Assembly: GCA_029204225.1 (NCBI GenBank)
Contig: CM055095.1
Span: 15,592,049 to 15,656,048, forward strand
DNA: 64,000 nucleotides
Source: Diphasiastrum complanatum
Lineage: Eukaryota > Streptophyta > Lycopodiopsida > Lycopodiales > Lycopodiaceae
Direction of reading: 5' to 3'
Under the pieces are notes generated by a model. It was not told the origin of the DNA and did not search any database. It saw only the letters and a list, made by a program, of their open reading frames with translations. The first letter of the stretch is position 1. Each line of letters opens with the position of its first letter. Positions 34,828 to 45,188 of this stretch are shown one piece after another. The translations under genes and the position numbers were made by a program.

Positions 34828-34998
34828 ATGGGGATGATAGGAGACGTAGTGGCGGCAGTGCGTGGCACGAATTTCAGGCATCTGCTTGTGCAGATCATCA
34901 GTCTTGGTTTAATAGTCTCTTCAGCATTGATCATATGGAAAGGATTAATGTGCTTGACTGGGAGTGAACCACATGTGGTAGTTGTTCTGTCCGGGAGA
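34828..34998 (+). pseudogene. SEC11: Captured fragment of signal peptidase subunit SEC11
   Basis: An ATG at 34828 starts MGMIGDVVAAVRGTNFRHLL, followed by QIISLGLIVSSALIIWKGLM, then CLTGSEPHVVVVLSG. This is the N-terminus and membrane anchor of SEC11, the catalytic subunit of the endoplasmic-reticulum signal peptidase complex. The family signature around the catalytic Ser (LSGSMEP) is cut exactly after LSG; the frame then runs on as unrelated RRSKFLP until 35109. The loss of everything past the first exon-sized piece makes it enzymatically dead. It lies antisense to element Y, inside its leader between primer site and gag, so it was carried as host cargo. The 400 bases before it may also be host-derived, but I could not identify them. 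Confidence 0.75.
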
Positions 34999-35109
34999 CG
35001 TTCAAAGTTTCTTCCAACAGTGGATAGTCTCATTAGCACAAATGAAACAGAACCTTTTAATTTTTCTGGAATCTTGAGCAGATTTCGTAAATCAACTTCC
35101 GCCTGTTGA

Positions 35110-36008
35110 ATAACTGATACCAGAAAGGATAGAGAAAGAGGAAGGTAATCACGAAGAGAGGATTAGGCTTAGGGTAGGTTAGGTTATGTTTAGGTCAAGT
35201 CTAGGCTAGGGTTGAAAGGTAGGGCTAGGTTTTTTTTTTAAATATATTTCACGAAACTTCAAGATGAAAAAATTGAAAAAAAATAACAAAGACAAAAAAA
35301 CTTCAGAAATGACAAGTTGAAGTGCTTCTCTCTCACTTGGAAAAAATTCACAAATTTTTTTAAAATTCTGGCAATTCTGACCCATCTCCACAAATTTGAT
35401 CATAACTTACTCAATATTGATCCAAATCACACAAACTTAGTATCTCTGAAAAGCTAAAAACAAGCTCTATCAGGCTATAGTATCAAATCAATGATTGAAT
35501 GTGATCTGTTAGGTAGAATTAACAACAGAACAGGACTGGGAAGTTTGAAGAAAGAAAACTAACAAAACTAGAGTTACAAATCAAGATTTGTCATAACTTT
35601 TTGGATACTAATCCAAATGACCTGCCATATGGATTAGATCAAAGCTAAGACAATGCTCTAAAATCCTATGGAAAGAAACTAGAAATTAAAACTCAGATCT
35701 GAAAAATTCAAATCAAGTGAAGACAAAATTCTAGTCACCTATTTTGACAGCTTTTGGAAAAAGTGCAATAACTTTTGCATCTCTTATCCAAATGGCTTGA
35801 AAATTGGTGCAAATTAAAGCTAAAACAAAGCTCTACAAAGCTATAAAATCAAATTAGAAATAAAAAAAAAATGAAATTGAATGTCAAAAATTCGTCTGAA
35901 CAGAACTGCAAAAATTCAAACTTGAAAACTAGCAAAAAGAAAGCTACAAAAACAATAAACTCATCAAATCTAATGGAATTCACATAGAATCATCATGAAT
36001 CATGGATC
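35110..36008 (-). other. Y leader region next to the primer site
   Basis: No coding region is seen. The stretch is AT-rich, with an internal similarity around phrases like AATCCAAATGACCT/ATCCAAATGGCTTGAAA spaced about 150-180 bases apart (near 35410, 35610, 35790), suggesting old tandem duplication. Confidence 0.35.
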
Positions 36009-36010
36009 TA

Positions 36011-36023
36011 TGCTCTGATACCA
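36011..36023 (-). other. Primer-binding site of Y
   Basis: On the minus strand TGGTATCAGAGCA follows the LTR end after a five-base spacer (TTTCT). Its orientation agrees with the polypurine tract at 30444-30454. Confidence 0.85.
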
Positions 36024-36028
36024 AGAAA

Positions 36029-36564
36029 TGTCATGTGCCAAATCTAAGCAAATAGCAATTACAATGGAAGTAAAGCTAAGAGCAAGAAAAGTACAAAGCA
36101 TTCAAGATAGCATATCCACAGAAAGCTAGAAACAATGAGATCTCAATGGAATCACATTAGCAATGAAAGAAAGAGTACAATCAATGTAAATGAGCATGGA
36201 TTCATGTAGATAGGGCACATGAGACTTAGCAATGGAAATCCCTACGGCTCACATTCACAAGGAAGCTAGAAGCTCTCACTTGCTAAATGAGCCAAAAGAT
36301 TCACAAAATGATGTCTCTTGCCTAGTTATAGACAGTGCTCTTACTTAACTTAACTTAACTATCTTGAGAGATAGTTAGCCCTTGTTAAGTATTATCTAAA
36401 CTACATTGGGCCCTTGTTGGCCTATTATCGTTAGTAATTACTTTGGAGGGCCTAAAGAGGGAACCGCCTTGTTCTTAAGGCTATTAGCTCCTTTTGGGCC
36501 TACAAAGCCTACAATGGATATTCTGATGCACTGATAAGCACTAATGTACTAGTAGTACATGATA
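36029..36564 (-). repeat. 5' LTR of Y
   Basis: The 536-base partner of 29922-30443. It contains the same terminal palindrome and differs mainly by scattered transitions plus two small insertions near 36480-36510. Confidence 0.85.
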
Positions 36565-38602
36565 GTTCGCCAGTCTCCTCGTGTGAGTATGGCTAGGTCA
36601 CCTTGAATTTGCCCCCATTTTGATCAACTTTCATTCAAAATTTGCCCCAAGAGAGAGGTGTGTGTGATAGTTCCCCTCCACTTATAAAAACAGTTGATCG
36701 GACTTAGAGTAGAGTTCTCAGACAAAAAGCCTTTCCAACACTTTGCTTCCCATCTGCTAGGATTATGGCTTGATCCAACTTGTTGCCAATCTCTGAAGAG
36801 GATCCTAATCTTTCCCCTTTGAGGAAAAACACAACTGATACTAAATATCACCCATGTTCAGTGAGTTTCAGTTCCGAAGGTGGCCGTCCCAAATGAAGAC
36901 CAACTATTTCATAGAAAATCTCCTCTGAAATTGCCCTTTCCAACTTTTGACTTCCTTCTTGCATCTGGTGGGCGTTGTCGCAAATGAAACTAACCCAAGA
37001 AACAGGCTAGCCATCCATCCTTTGCAAACATCGAGTCTTTTTGTTGTCGTTCACGACGTGCGAGTACTTGAACTGCAAATCCGCCCCACAGATTCTGTAG
37101 TCCTCTTTGTTTGATGGTATCAACCTTCCAAAGAAAGCTTCCTTCTCGAGCCATCAGCTCCTTGTATCACAAGCAATCATTCAAACCAGACAAAGCACGA
37201 GTACTAAGACTCACCACGAATACATACAAGTAAGACACTCAGGCAGGTTTACTAATAGGTAACAAAGACAAGGTCCCCCTTTGAGATGGTTCTGCCAACG
37301 GACCTTTGCCTGGCCGCGCCCATACAGATCGATCACAGAATCAGCCCACATAGAACACCCCTCCAACTATCCGTGCTTTTACCATTAAGCAGCACATTGC
37401 CTCAGTCACGCCCCACCACTTTTTGGTCGATAGTCCTTATAGCTAAACGATCGGTAGCTATCCCGCACCGGCAGTTAACCACCCGTGTTTTACACCTAAA
37501 TTCGAACAGCATCTCTGTATCAATGGTTAACCCGTACAGTTAGAATATGTTGCCTTGCACCCCACAAGGCACAAACCATGCTTACACCAACCTAATGGCA
37601 GCACACTGCCTCGTCTGTCTTACGTGCAGACAGCACCAGGCCCAAACCGCGAGAACTGACCGTGCTTACACCTCAAGGGTAGCACCTTGACTCATCTAGT
37701 CTTCTGTTCTGCCGACCACCCTGACCGTGGACGCACCTGTGCTTACAATGTGGGAAGCACCATGCACAATAGTTTTCCTGATGAACCCAAAATAGTGGCC
37801 ATTCCTGTGAGATCCACATAGCTGACCGGCCAGTCGGCTCTGATACCACATGTAGCGCAGGCATCTCAAAGGGAGTCGGGAATCACGACTTAGCTTCCCA
37901 GCCTTCAACTCTTGTCGTCCAAACCCACTTGACATACAAGTAGCCAACTCGCCAACAACGATCAGACTTAACCAACTGGAACTTCAGAAACCAACATTGA
38001 GATCCAACCTGGCACCATGCCAAATCGAGGGTCCCGATGTGGGTGACTTCCCTTCAAGCAAGCCGCCCAATATACATCAAACTTAACCAACTCGAAGCTT
38101 CATTACAAACGAGTAACATCCATTCCAAGCAAGGGGTCTGACTTACATCAGACTTAACCAACTGAAAGCTTCGTCACGAGCACTGGAAGCCAACATGGCG
38201 CCACGCTAGATTGAATAGCCATAAACAGGTAACTTCCACCCAAGCAAGCCATCCAACTTAGCCGACAGGTTAGATCCCGTTTCCCAAGATCTTAACCCAT
38301 TCACATTCATGAAAGGAACACTCAGAACCACAAGCCGCGACAGATATGGAGACAACCAGTTCCTGGACCAAATGGTCCTGACAGCATATCGCTGGCGCCA
38401 CGGACCGAATGGTCCTGATGGCATACCGCTGGCGTCCCAGAATACGACCCTCAGCTATGTGCCAAATCAAAAAGTTTGAAGCGGCCTTACAACTGGCGCT
38501 TTTACCGAACACTGAAACTCAGGAGGGAATCAGAGTCAGTTTGAGAAAAATCCCACTTTATTGATAAATATGAGAAGGTTACATTTCAAGTGTGTGACCG
38601 AC

Positions 38603-39831
38603 TGTTGTAAAGCTACCTTTACAAGCTTTACTTCCGGCGCCCGCCAGCTATGTCCCCGGCGCCAGCAGCTCCCCTGCTGCTCCCGGCGCCGCTCCTGGCG
38701 CCACTGTGACCAGAATCCAGCCGACGCCAAGTTCCTATGGCTGAAAATCTTTGATCGGTTCTAGCGAAGTCCAGAGAGCTCAGAGCGATGTGCAATCACC
38801 TCACACGATCTAGGCATGATTAAAGGAAGCCTGGGGATCAATAAAATCTAGAGAGAGAAAATGACTTTCTAGAAAGAGAAAATCCTAGAGAGAGAAAAAT
38901 GTGCTTTACCAGCTTGGGTAGAGTGCTTGGTATGAGGGGGGGGGGGTGGCGAATCACACCAATACTATAGGGGAGTGCGGGTTGCGACTCAGGGCGAGCG
39001 CCAACCAAGTCTCAGCCTCCCTTGCTGGAATGTTGTCATGGCTCTCGCCTTGGCATGCTAGCGCCCCAGAGACTAGGGTCGGTCACACACATGAAATGTA
39101 ACCTTCTCAAATTTATCAATAAAGTGGGATTTTCCTCAAACTAACTCTGATTACCTTCTGGGTTTCAGTGTTCGGTAAAAGCGCCAGTTGTAAGGCCGCT
39201 TTCAAAATTTTTAACTTGGCACATAGCTGAGGGTCGTATCCCGGGACGCCAGCGGTATGTCGTCGGGACCATTCGGTCCGTGGCGCCAGCGGTATGCTGT
39301 CGGGACCATTTGGTCCAGGAACTGGTTGTCTCCATATCTGTCGCGGCTTGTGATTCTGAGTGTTCCTTGCATGAACGTGAATGGGTTAAGCTCTTGGAGA
39401 ACGGGCTCTAACCTGTCGGCTGAGTTGGATGGCTTGCTTGGGTGGATGTTACCTGTTTATGGCTGTCCAGTCTGGCGTGGCGCCAGGTTGGCTTCCAGCG
39501 CTCGTGACGAAGCTTTCAATTGGTTAAGTCTGATGTAAGTCAGACCGTTTGCTTGGAATGGATGTTACTCGTTTGTAACGAAGCTTCGAGTTGGTTAAGT
39601 TTGATGTATGTCGGGCGGCTTGCTTGGAGGGAAGTCACCCACATCGGGACCCCCGATCTGGCATGGCGCCAGGTTGGATCTCAATGTTGGTTTTCGGAAC
39701 TTCAAGTTGGTTAAGTCTGATCGTTGTTGGCGAGTTGGCTGCTTGTATGTCAAGTGGGTTTGGATGGCAAGAGTTGAAGGCTGGGAAGCTAAGTCGTGGT
39801 TCCCGGCTCCCTTTGGGATGCCTGCGCTACA
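38603..39831 (+). repeat. 5' LTR of X1
   Basis: 1229 bases, TGTTG...GCTACA. Near the start GTAAAGC and GCTTTAC form an inverted repeat, followed by a cluster of GGCGCC hexamers, a run of about ten G at 38937-38946, and TTTATCAATAAAGTGGGA-type sequence near the middle that could serve as a polyadenylation region. Confidence 0.9.
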
Positions 39832-39921
39832 TGTGGTATCAGAGCCGACTGGCCGGTCAGCTATGCGGATCTCACGGAAATGGCCACGGTTTGGGGTTCA
39901 TCAAGACAACTGTTGTGCAAG

Positions 39922-40309
39922 GTGCTGCCCACAGTGTAAGCACGGGTGCGTCCACGGTCGGGGTGGTCGGCAGAACGGGGGACTTGATGAGTCAAGGTGC
40001 TGCCCTTGAGGTGTAAGCACGGTCAGTTCTCGCGGTTCGGGCCTGGCGTTGTCTGCACGTAGGACGGATGAGGCAAAGTGCTGCCTAGGGAGGTGAAAGC
40101 ACGGTCTGTACCTTGTGGGTTGCGGGGCGACATATTCGAACTGTACGGGTTAACCATTGATACAGAGATGCTGCTCGAATTCGGGTGTAAAGCACGGGTG
40201 GTTAGCTGCCGGTACGGGATAGCTGCCGATCGTTTAGCTATAAGGGCTATCGACCAAAAAGTGGTGGGGCGTGACTGAGGCAATGTGCTGCTTAATGGTG
40301 AAAGCACGG
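39922..40309 (+). other. Array of five GTGCT...AGCAC hairpin motifs
   Basis: Starting 73 bases after the primer site core, five segments share the form GTGCTGC, 8-18 bases, G(T)GTAAGCACGG or GGTGAAAGCACGG: 39922-39945, 39997-40022, 40078-40104, 40168-40197 (ATGCT variant) and 40285-40309. The first five and last five bases of each can pair. The same order is kept in X2 (reverse, 37760-37373) and in the element with a different LTR at 46190-46590. The location fits a packaging or dimerisation signal of the genomic RNA. Confidence 0.6.
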
Positions 40310-40587
40310 ATAGTTGGAGGGGTGTCCTATGTGGGCTGATTCCGTGATCGATTTGTATGGGCGCGGCTAGGCAAAGGTCTGTTGGCAGGACCATCTCAAA
40401 GGGGGACCTTGTCTTTGTTACTTGTTAATAAACCTGCCTGAGTGTCTTACTTGTACGTATTCGTGGTGAGTCTTAGTACTCGTGCTTTGTCTGGTTTGCA
40501 TGATTGCTTGTGATACAAGGAGCTGATGGCTCGAGAAGGAACCTTTTCTTTTGAAGGCTGATACAATCAAACAAAGAGGACTACAGA

Positions 40588-41090
40588 ATCTGTGGGGCGG
40601 ATTTGCAGTCCAAGTACTCACACGTGAACGACAACGAAACGACTCAATGTTTGCAAAGGATGGATGGCTAGCCTGTTTCTTGGGTTAGTTTCATTTGCGA
40701 CAACGCCCACGAGACGCAAGCAGGAAGTCAAAAGTTGGAAAGGGCCATTTCAGGGGAGATCTTCTATGGAGCAGTTGATCTTCATTTTGGGACGGCCACC
40801 TTCGGAACTGAAACTCACTGAGCATGGGCGATATCCAGAATCTGTGCGGCGGATTTGCAGTTCAAGTACTCGCACGTGAACGACAACGAAATGACTCAAT
40901 GTTTGCAAAGGATGGATGGCTAGCCTGTTTCTTGGGTTAGTTTCATTTGCGACAACGCCCACCAGACGCAAGCAGGAAGTCAAAAGTTGGAAAGGGCAAT
41001 TTCAGGGGAGATCTTCTATAGCAGTTGGTCTTCATTTTGGGACGGCCACCTTCTGAACTGAAACTCACTGAGCATGGGTGATATCCAGTA
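40588..41090 (+). repeat. Tandem duplication of about 251 bases in X1
   Basis: Two adjacent copies start AATCTGTG(G/C)GGCGGATTTG near 40588 and 40839 and run through the GCTAGCCTGTTTCTTGGG and TTCATTTTGGGACGGCC phrases. X2 has only one copy of this segment (36880-37110, reverse), so the duplication arose in the X1 lineage. Confidence 0.8.
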
Positions 41091-42419
41091 TCAGTTGGGT
41101 TTTTCCTCAAAGGGGAAAAGACTAGGATCCTCTTCAGAGATTGGCAACAAGTTGGATCGAGCCATAATCCTAGCAAATGGGAGCAAAGTGTTGGAAAGGC
41201 TTTTTGTCCGAAGAACTCTACTCTAAGTCCGATCAGCTGATTTATTAAGTGGAGGGGAACTATCACACACACCTCTCTCTTGGGGCAAATTTTGAATGAA
41301 AGTTGATCAAAATGGAGGCAAATTCAAGGTGACCTAGCCATACTCACACGAGGAGACTGGCGAACTTTGGACCTAATAAGTTGACAAGTTTTTGTTGTGG
41401 AAAGGAAAGTTTGTTATAGGCTTTCTCTGGACCAGCAATGATGAGGAAACATATGAGTACGCTGGCTTGTGTTACGGGTAAGGCATTTGATCAATGAAGG
41501 AACTGTGAAAGTTGAGTCTTGCATGAGAGACTTGGTATTTCGAACGGACGCTAAGGGACAGTTCGCGTTGAGATCGGATTAGTGCAAACTCTGGGTGCAT
41601 GTTTCTGATTCAAATAGAGCTACTTGAAGCCAAGCTCGATGTACACTTCTTGTTTTGACTGTGAGGCAACTAACCAGTGCTGGATTTGTGAAAGTCAAGT
41701 TCTGCGCGACGGACATGGTGCTTCAAACAAACGCGAAGAGATAGTTCGGATGCGGATCAAACTGGTGCGACCCTTTGGCTTTCCACGAGGTCAATGGTTA
41801 CATTTGGGCTGATTCAAAGAGCTACTTCAAGCTAAGTGAGAGGTGCATTGCGGAGTACTCAATCTTTGCCTACCTTAAAGAGCCAAGATGGAAAAGTATC
41901 ATGATCAGGCTGGGACAAGGAGAGAAATCAAGGTGCAGAAGCAACAAGGCACGGAGTGGACCATAAAGTGGGCAATCAAACGATAAATCCTTCGGCTCAG
42001 GGAGCCTTGATACCTGTGCGGAACTGACCAAATCTGGAGCTCAGGGAGCTCAACACAAAGTGCATCAAGGACAAATCAGGAGCTCAAAGGAGTTCCAAAG
42101 TCGAAAGTCAGAAGCGACAGGGGCGAACATTTCAAAGAAAGGCCTCTGTCACCAGTTAATAAGGTTCTCGGGTTCTACGAAAGCGATATCAAATCTACGC
42201 TTTTCCCAGACAAAGATATATTTTCAAGTTATGTAATTTTTCAATACAAAGAGCTGAGCCTCCGACTTGTGGTGTGCCAGCTTCAATGTTAATAAAAAGT
42301 GGCCAGTAAATTGAGTACTGTGCCAAGTAGCTTAAATGTATAGTTATTTTAATTGGGTGACACCTTTACTTTAATCTGACATCTGATGAGGACATCAGAT
42401 TTTATAAAGGTGGGGTGGA

Positions 42420-43659
42420 TGTTGTAAAGCTACCTTTACAAGCTTTACTTCCGGTGCCATCGGCGCCAGCTATGTCCCCGGCGCCAGCAGCGCCCCTGCT
42501 GCTCCCGGCGCCGCTCCCGGCGCCACTGTGACCAGAATCCAACCGGCGCCAAGTTCCTATGGCTGAAAATCTTTGATCGGTTCTAGCGAAGTCCAAAGAG
42601 CTCAGATCGATGTGCAATCACCTCACACGATCTAGGCATGATTAAAGGAAGCCTGGGGATCAATAAAATCTAGAGAGAGAAAATGACTTTCTAGAAAGAG
42701 AAAATCCTAGAGAGTGAAAAACGTGCTTTACCAGCTTGGGTAGAGTGCTTGGTATGAGGGGGGGGGGGGGTGCTGAATCACACCAATACTATAGGGGAGT
42801 GCGGGTTGCGACTCAGGGCGAGCTCCAACCAAGTCTCAGCCTCCCTTGCTGGAATGTTGTCATGGCTCTCGCCTTGGCATGCTAGCTTCCCAGAGACTAG
42901 GGTCGGTCACACACTTGAAATGTATACAACCTTCTCAGATTTATCAATAAAGTGGGATTTTCCTCAAACTGACTCTGATTACCTTCCTGGTTTCAGTGTT
43001 CGGTAAAAGCGCCAGTTGTAAGGCCGCTTTCAAAATTTTTAACTTGGCACATAGCTGAGGGTCGTATCCCGGGACGCCAACGGTATGCCGTCGGGACCAT
43101 TCGGTCCGTGGCGCCAGCGGTATGCTGTCGGGACCATTTGGTCCAGGAACTGGTTGTTTCCATATCTGTCGCGGCTTGTGGTTCTGAGTGTTCCTTGCAT
43201 GAACGTGAATGGGTTAAGCTCTTGGGGAACGGGCTCTAACCTGTCGGCTGAGTTGGATGGCTTGCTTGGGTGGATGTTACCTGTTTATGGCTGTCCAGTC
43301 TGGCGTGGCGCCAGGTTGGCTTCCAGCGCTTGTGACGAAGCTTTCAGTTGGTTAAGTCTGATGTAAGTCAGACCGCTTGCTTGGAATGAATGTTACTCCT
43401 TTGTAACGAAGCTTCGAGTTGGTTAAGTTTGATGTATGTCGGGCGGCTTGCTTGGAGGGAAGTCACCCACATCGGGACCCCCAATCTGGCATGGCGCCAA
43501 GTTGGATCTCAATGTTGGTTTTCGGAACTTCAAGTTGGTTAAGTCTGATCGTTGTTGGCGAGTTGGCTGCTTGTATGTCAAGTGGGTTTGGATGGCAAGA
43601 GTTGAAGGCTGGGAAGCTAAGTCGTGGTTCCCGGCTCCCTTTGGGATGCCTGCGCTACA
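42420..43659 (+). repeat. 3' LTR of X1
   Basis: 1240 bases, matching 38603-39831 closely. A longer G-run near 42758-42770 and small differences in the GGCGCC cluster distinguish it from the 5' copy. Confidence 0.9.
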
Positions 43660-43781
43660 CCGACCCTAGTCTCTGGGGCACTGGCATGCCAAGGCGAGTG
43701 CCAGGACAACATTCCAGCAAGGGAGGCTGAGACTTGGTTGGAGCTCGCTCTGAGTCACAACCCGCACTCCCCTATAGTATT

Positions 43782-45188
43782 TGTAGCGCAGGCATCTAAA
43801 AGGGAGCCAGGAACCACGACTTAGCTTCCCAGCCTTCAACTCTTGTCGTCCAAACCCACTTGACATAGAAGCAGCCAACTCGCCAACTGTAGCGCAGGCA
43901 TCCCAAAGGGAGCCAGGAACCACGACTTAGCTTCCCAGCCTTCAACTCTTGCCATCCAAACCCACTTGACATACAAGCAGCCAACTCGCCAACAACGATC
44001 AGACTTAACCAACTTGAAGTTCTGAAAACCAACATTGAGATCCAACCTGGCGCCATGCCAGATCGGGGGTCCCGATGTGGGTGACTTCCCTCCAAGCAAG
44101 CCGCCCGACATACATCAAACTTAACCAACTCGAAGCTTCGTTACAAAGGAGTAACATTCATTCCAAGCAAGCGGTCTGACTTACATCAGACTTAACCAAC
44201 TGAAAGCTTCGTCACGAGCGCTGGAAGCCAACCTGGCACCATGCCAGACTGGACAGCCATAAACAGGTAACATCCACCCAAGCAAGCCATCCAACTCAGC
44301 CGACAGGTTAGAGCCCGTTCCCCAAGAGCTTAACCCATTCACGTTCATGCAAGGAACACTCAGAACCACAAGCCGCGACAGATATGGAAACAACCAGTTC
44401 CTGGACCAAATGGTCCCGACAGCATACCGCTGGTGCCACGGACCGAATGGTCCCGACGGCATACCGCTGGCGTCCCGGGATACGACCCTCAGCTATGTGC
44501 CAAATCAGAAAGTTTGAAGACGAACACTGAAATCCAGAAGGTAATCAGAGTCAGTTTGAGGAAAATCCCACTTTATTGATAAATCTGAGAAGGTTACATT
44601 TCAAGTGTGTGATCGACCCTAGTCTCCGGGGCGCTGGCATGCCAAGGCGAGTGCCAGGAGAACATTCCAGCAAAGGAGGCTGAGACTTGGTTGGAGCTCG
44701 CCCTGAGTCGCAACCCGCAGTCCCCTATAGTATTGGTGGGATTCTCCACCTCCCCTCATACCAAGTACTCTACCCAGGCTGGTAAAGCACGTTTTCTCTC
44801 TCTAGAATTTACTGATCCCCAGGCTTCCTTTAATCATGCCTAGATCGTGTGATGTGATTGCACATCGATCTGAGCTCTCTGGACTTCGCTAGAACAGATC
44901 AAAGATTTTCAGCGATAGGAACTTGGCACCGACAAGATTTTCAGCGATAGGAACTTGGCGCCAAGAGCGCGCCGGCGCCAGTGGCGCCGGGAGCAGCAGG
45001 GACGCTGCTGGTGCTGGGGACAATACTGGCGCCGGAAGTAAGGCTTGTAAAGGTAACTTTACAACAGTGACCGACCCTAGTCTCCGGGGCGATGGCATGC
45101 CAAGGCGAGTGCCAGGACAACATTCCAACCAAGGAGGCTGAGACTTGGTTGGAGCTCGCCCTAAGTCGCAACCCGCACTCCCCTATAG
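43782..45188 (-). repeat. Mosaic of three X-family LTR pieces
   Basis: 43782-43887 is the last 106 bases of an X LTR (minus). 43888-45066 is a nearly complete X LTR (minus), with a short deletion near 44515 and a 30-base tandem duplication (AGATTTTCAGCGATAGGAAC at 44902 and 44938). 45067-45188 is a middle LTR piece that resumes at GTGACCGACCCTAG, within a few bases of the X1 target site. The ends do not carry matching target duplications, so recombination between copies is likely. Confidence 0.75.

Larger units (their letters stand above)
38603..43659 (+). mobile_element. Element X1, complete non-coding LTR element
   Basis: 5' LTR 38603-39831, primer site 39834-39849 (TGGTATCAGAGCCGAC), internal region 39832-42419, polypurine tract 42406-42419 (AAAGGTGGGGTGGA), and 3' LTR 42420-43659. 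A perfect five-base target duplication CCGAC flanks it (38598-38602 and 43660-43664). The 2.6 kb internal region has no gag or pol domain on either strand, so X1 is a large non-autonomous derivative mobilised in trans. It sits inside the 5' LTR of element X2, a copy of its own family in the opposite orientation. Confidence 0.93.

Noticed and set aside
39257-40016. Open frames in X LTRs that are repeated with near-identical protein sequence at 37.7-38.5, 43.1-43.7 and 43.8-44.5 kb
   Set aside because: The protein similarity follows from DNA-level identity of LTR copies. The frames cross the LTR/primer-site boundary, lack a consistent start, and resemble no family.
39922-40309. CRISPR-like array
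   Set aside because: Repeats are short, imperfect, unevenly spaced and sit inside a plant LTR element; no cas-like genes are present and the context is eukaryotic.
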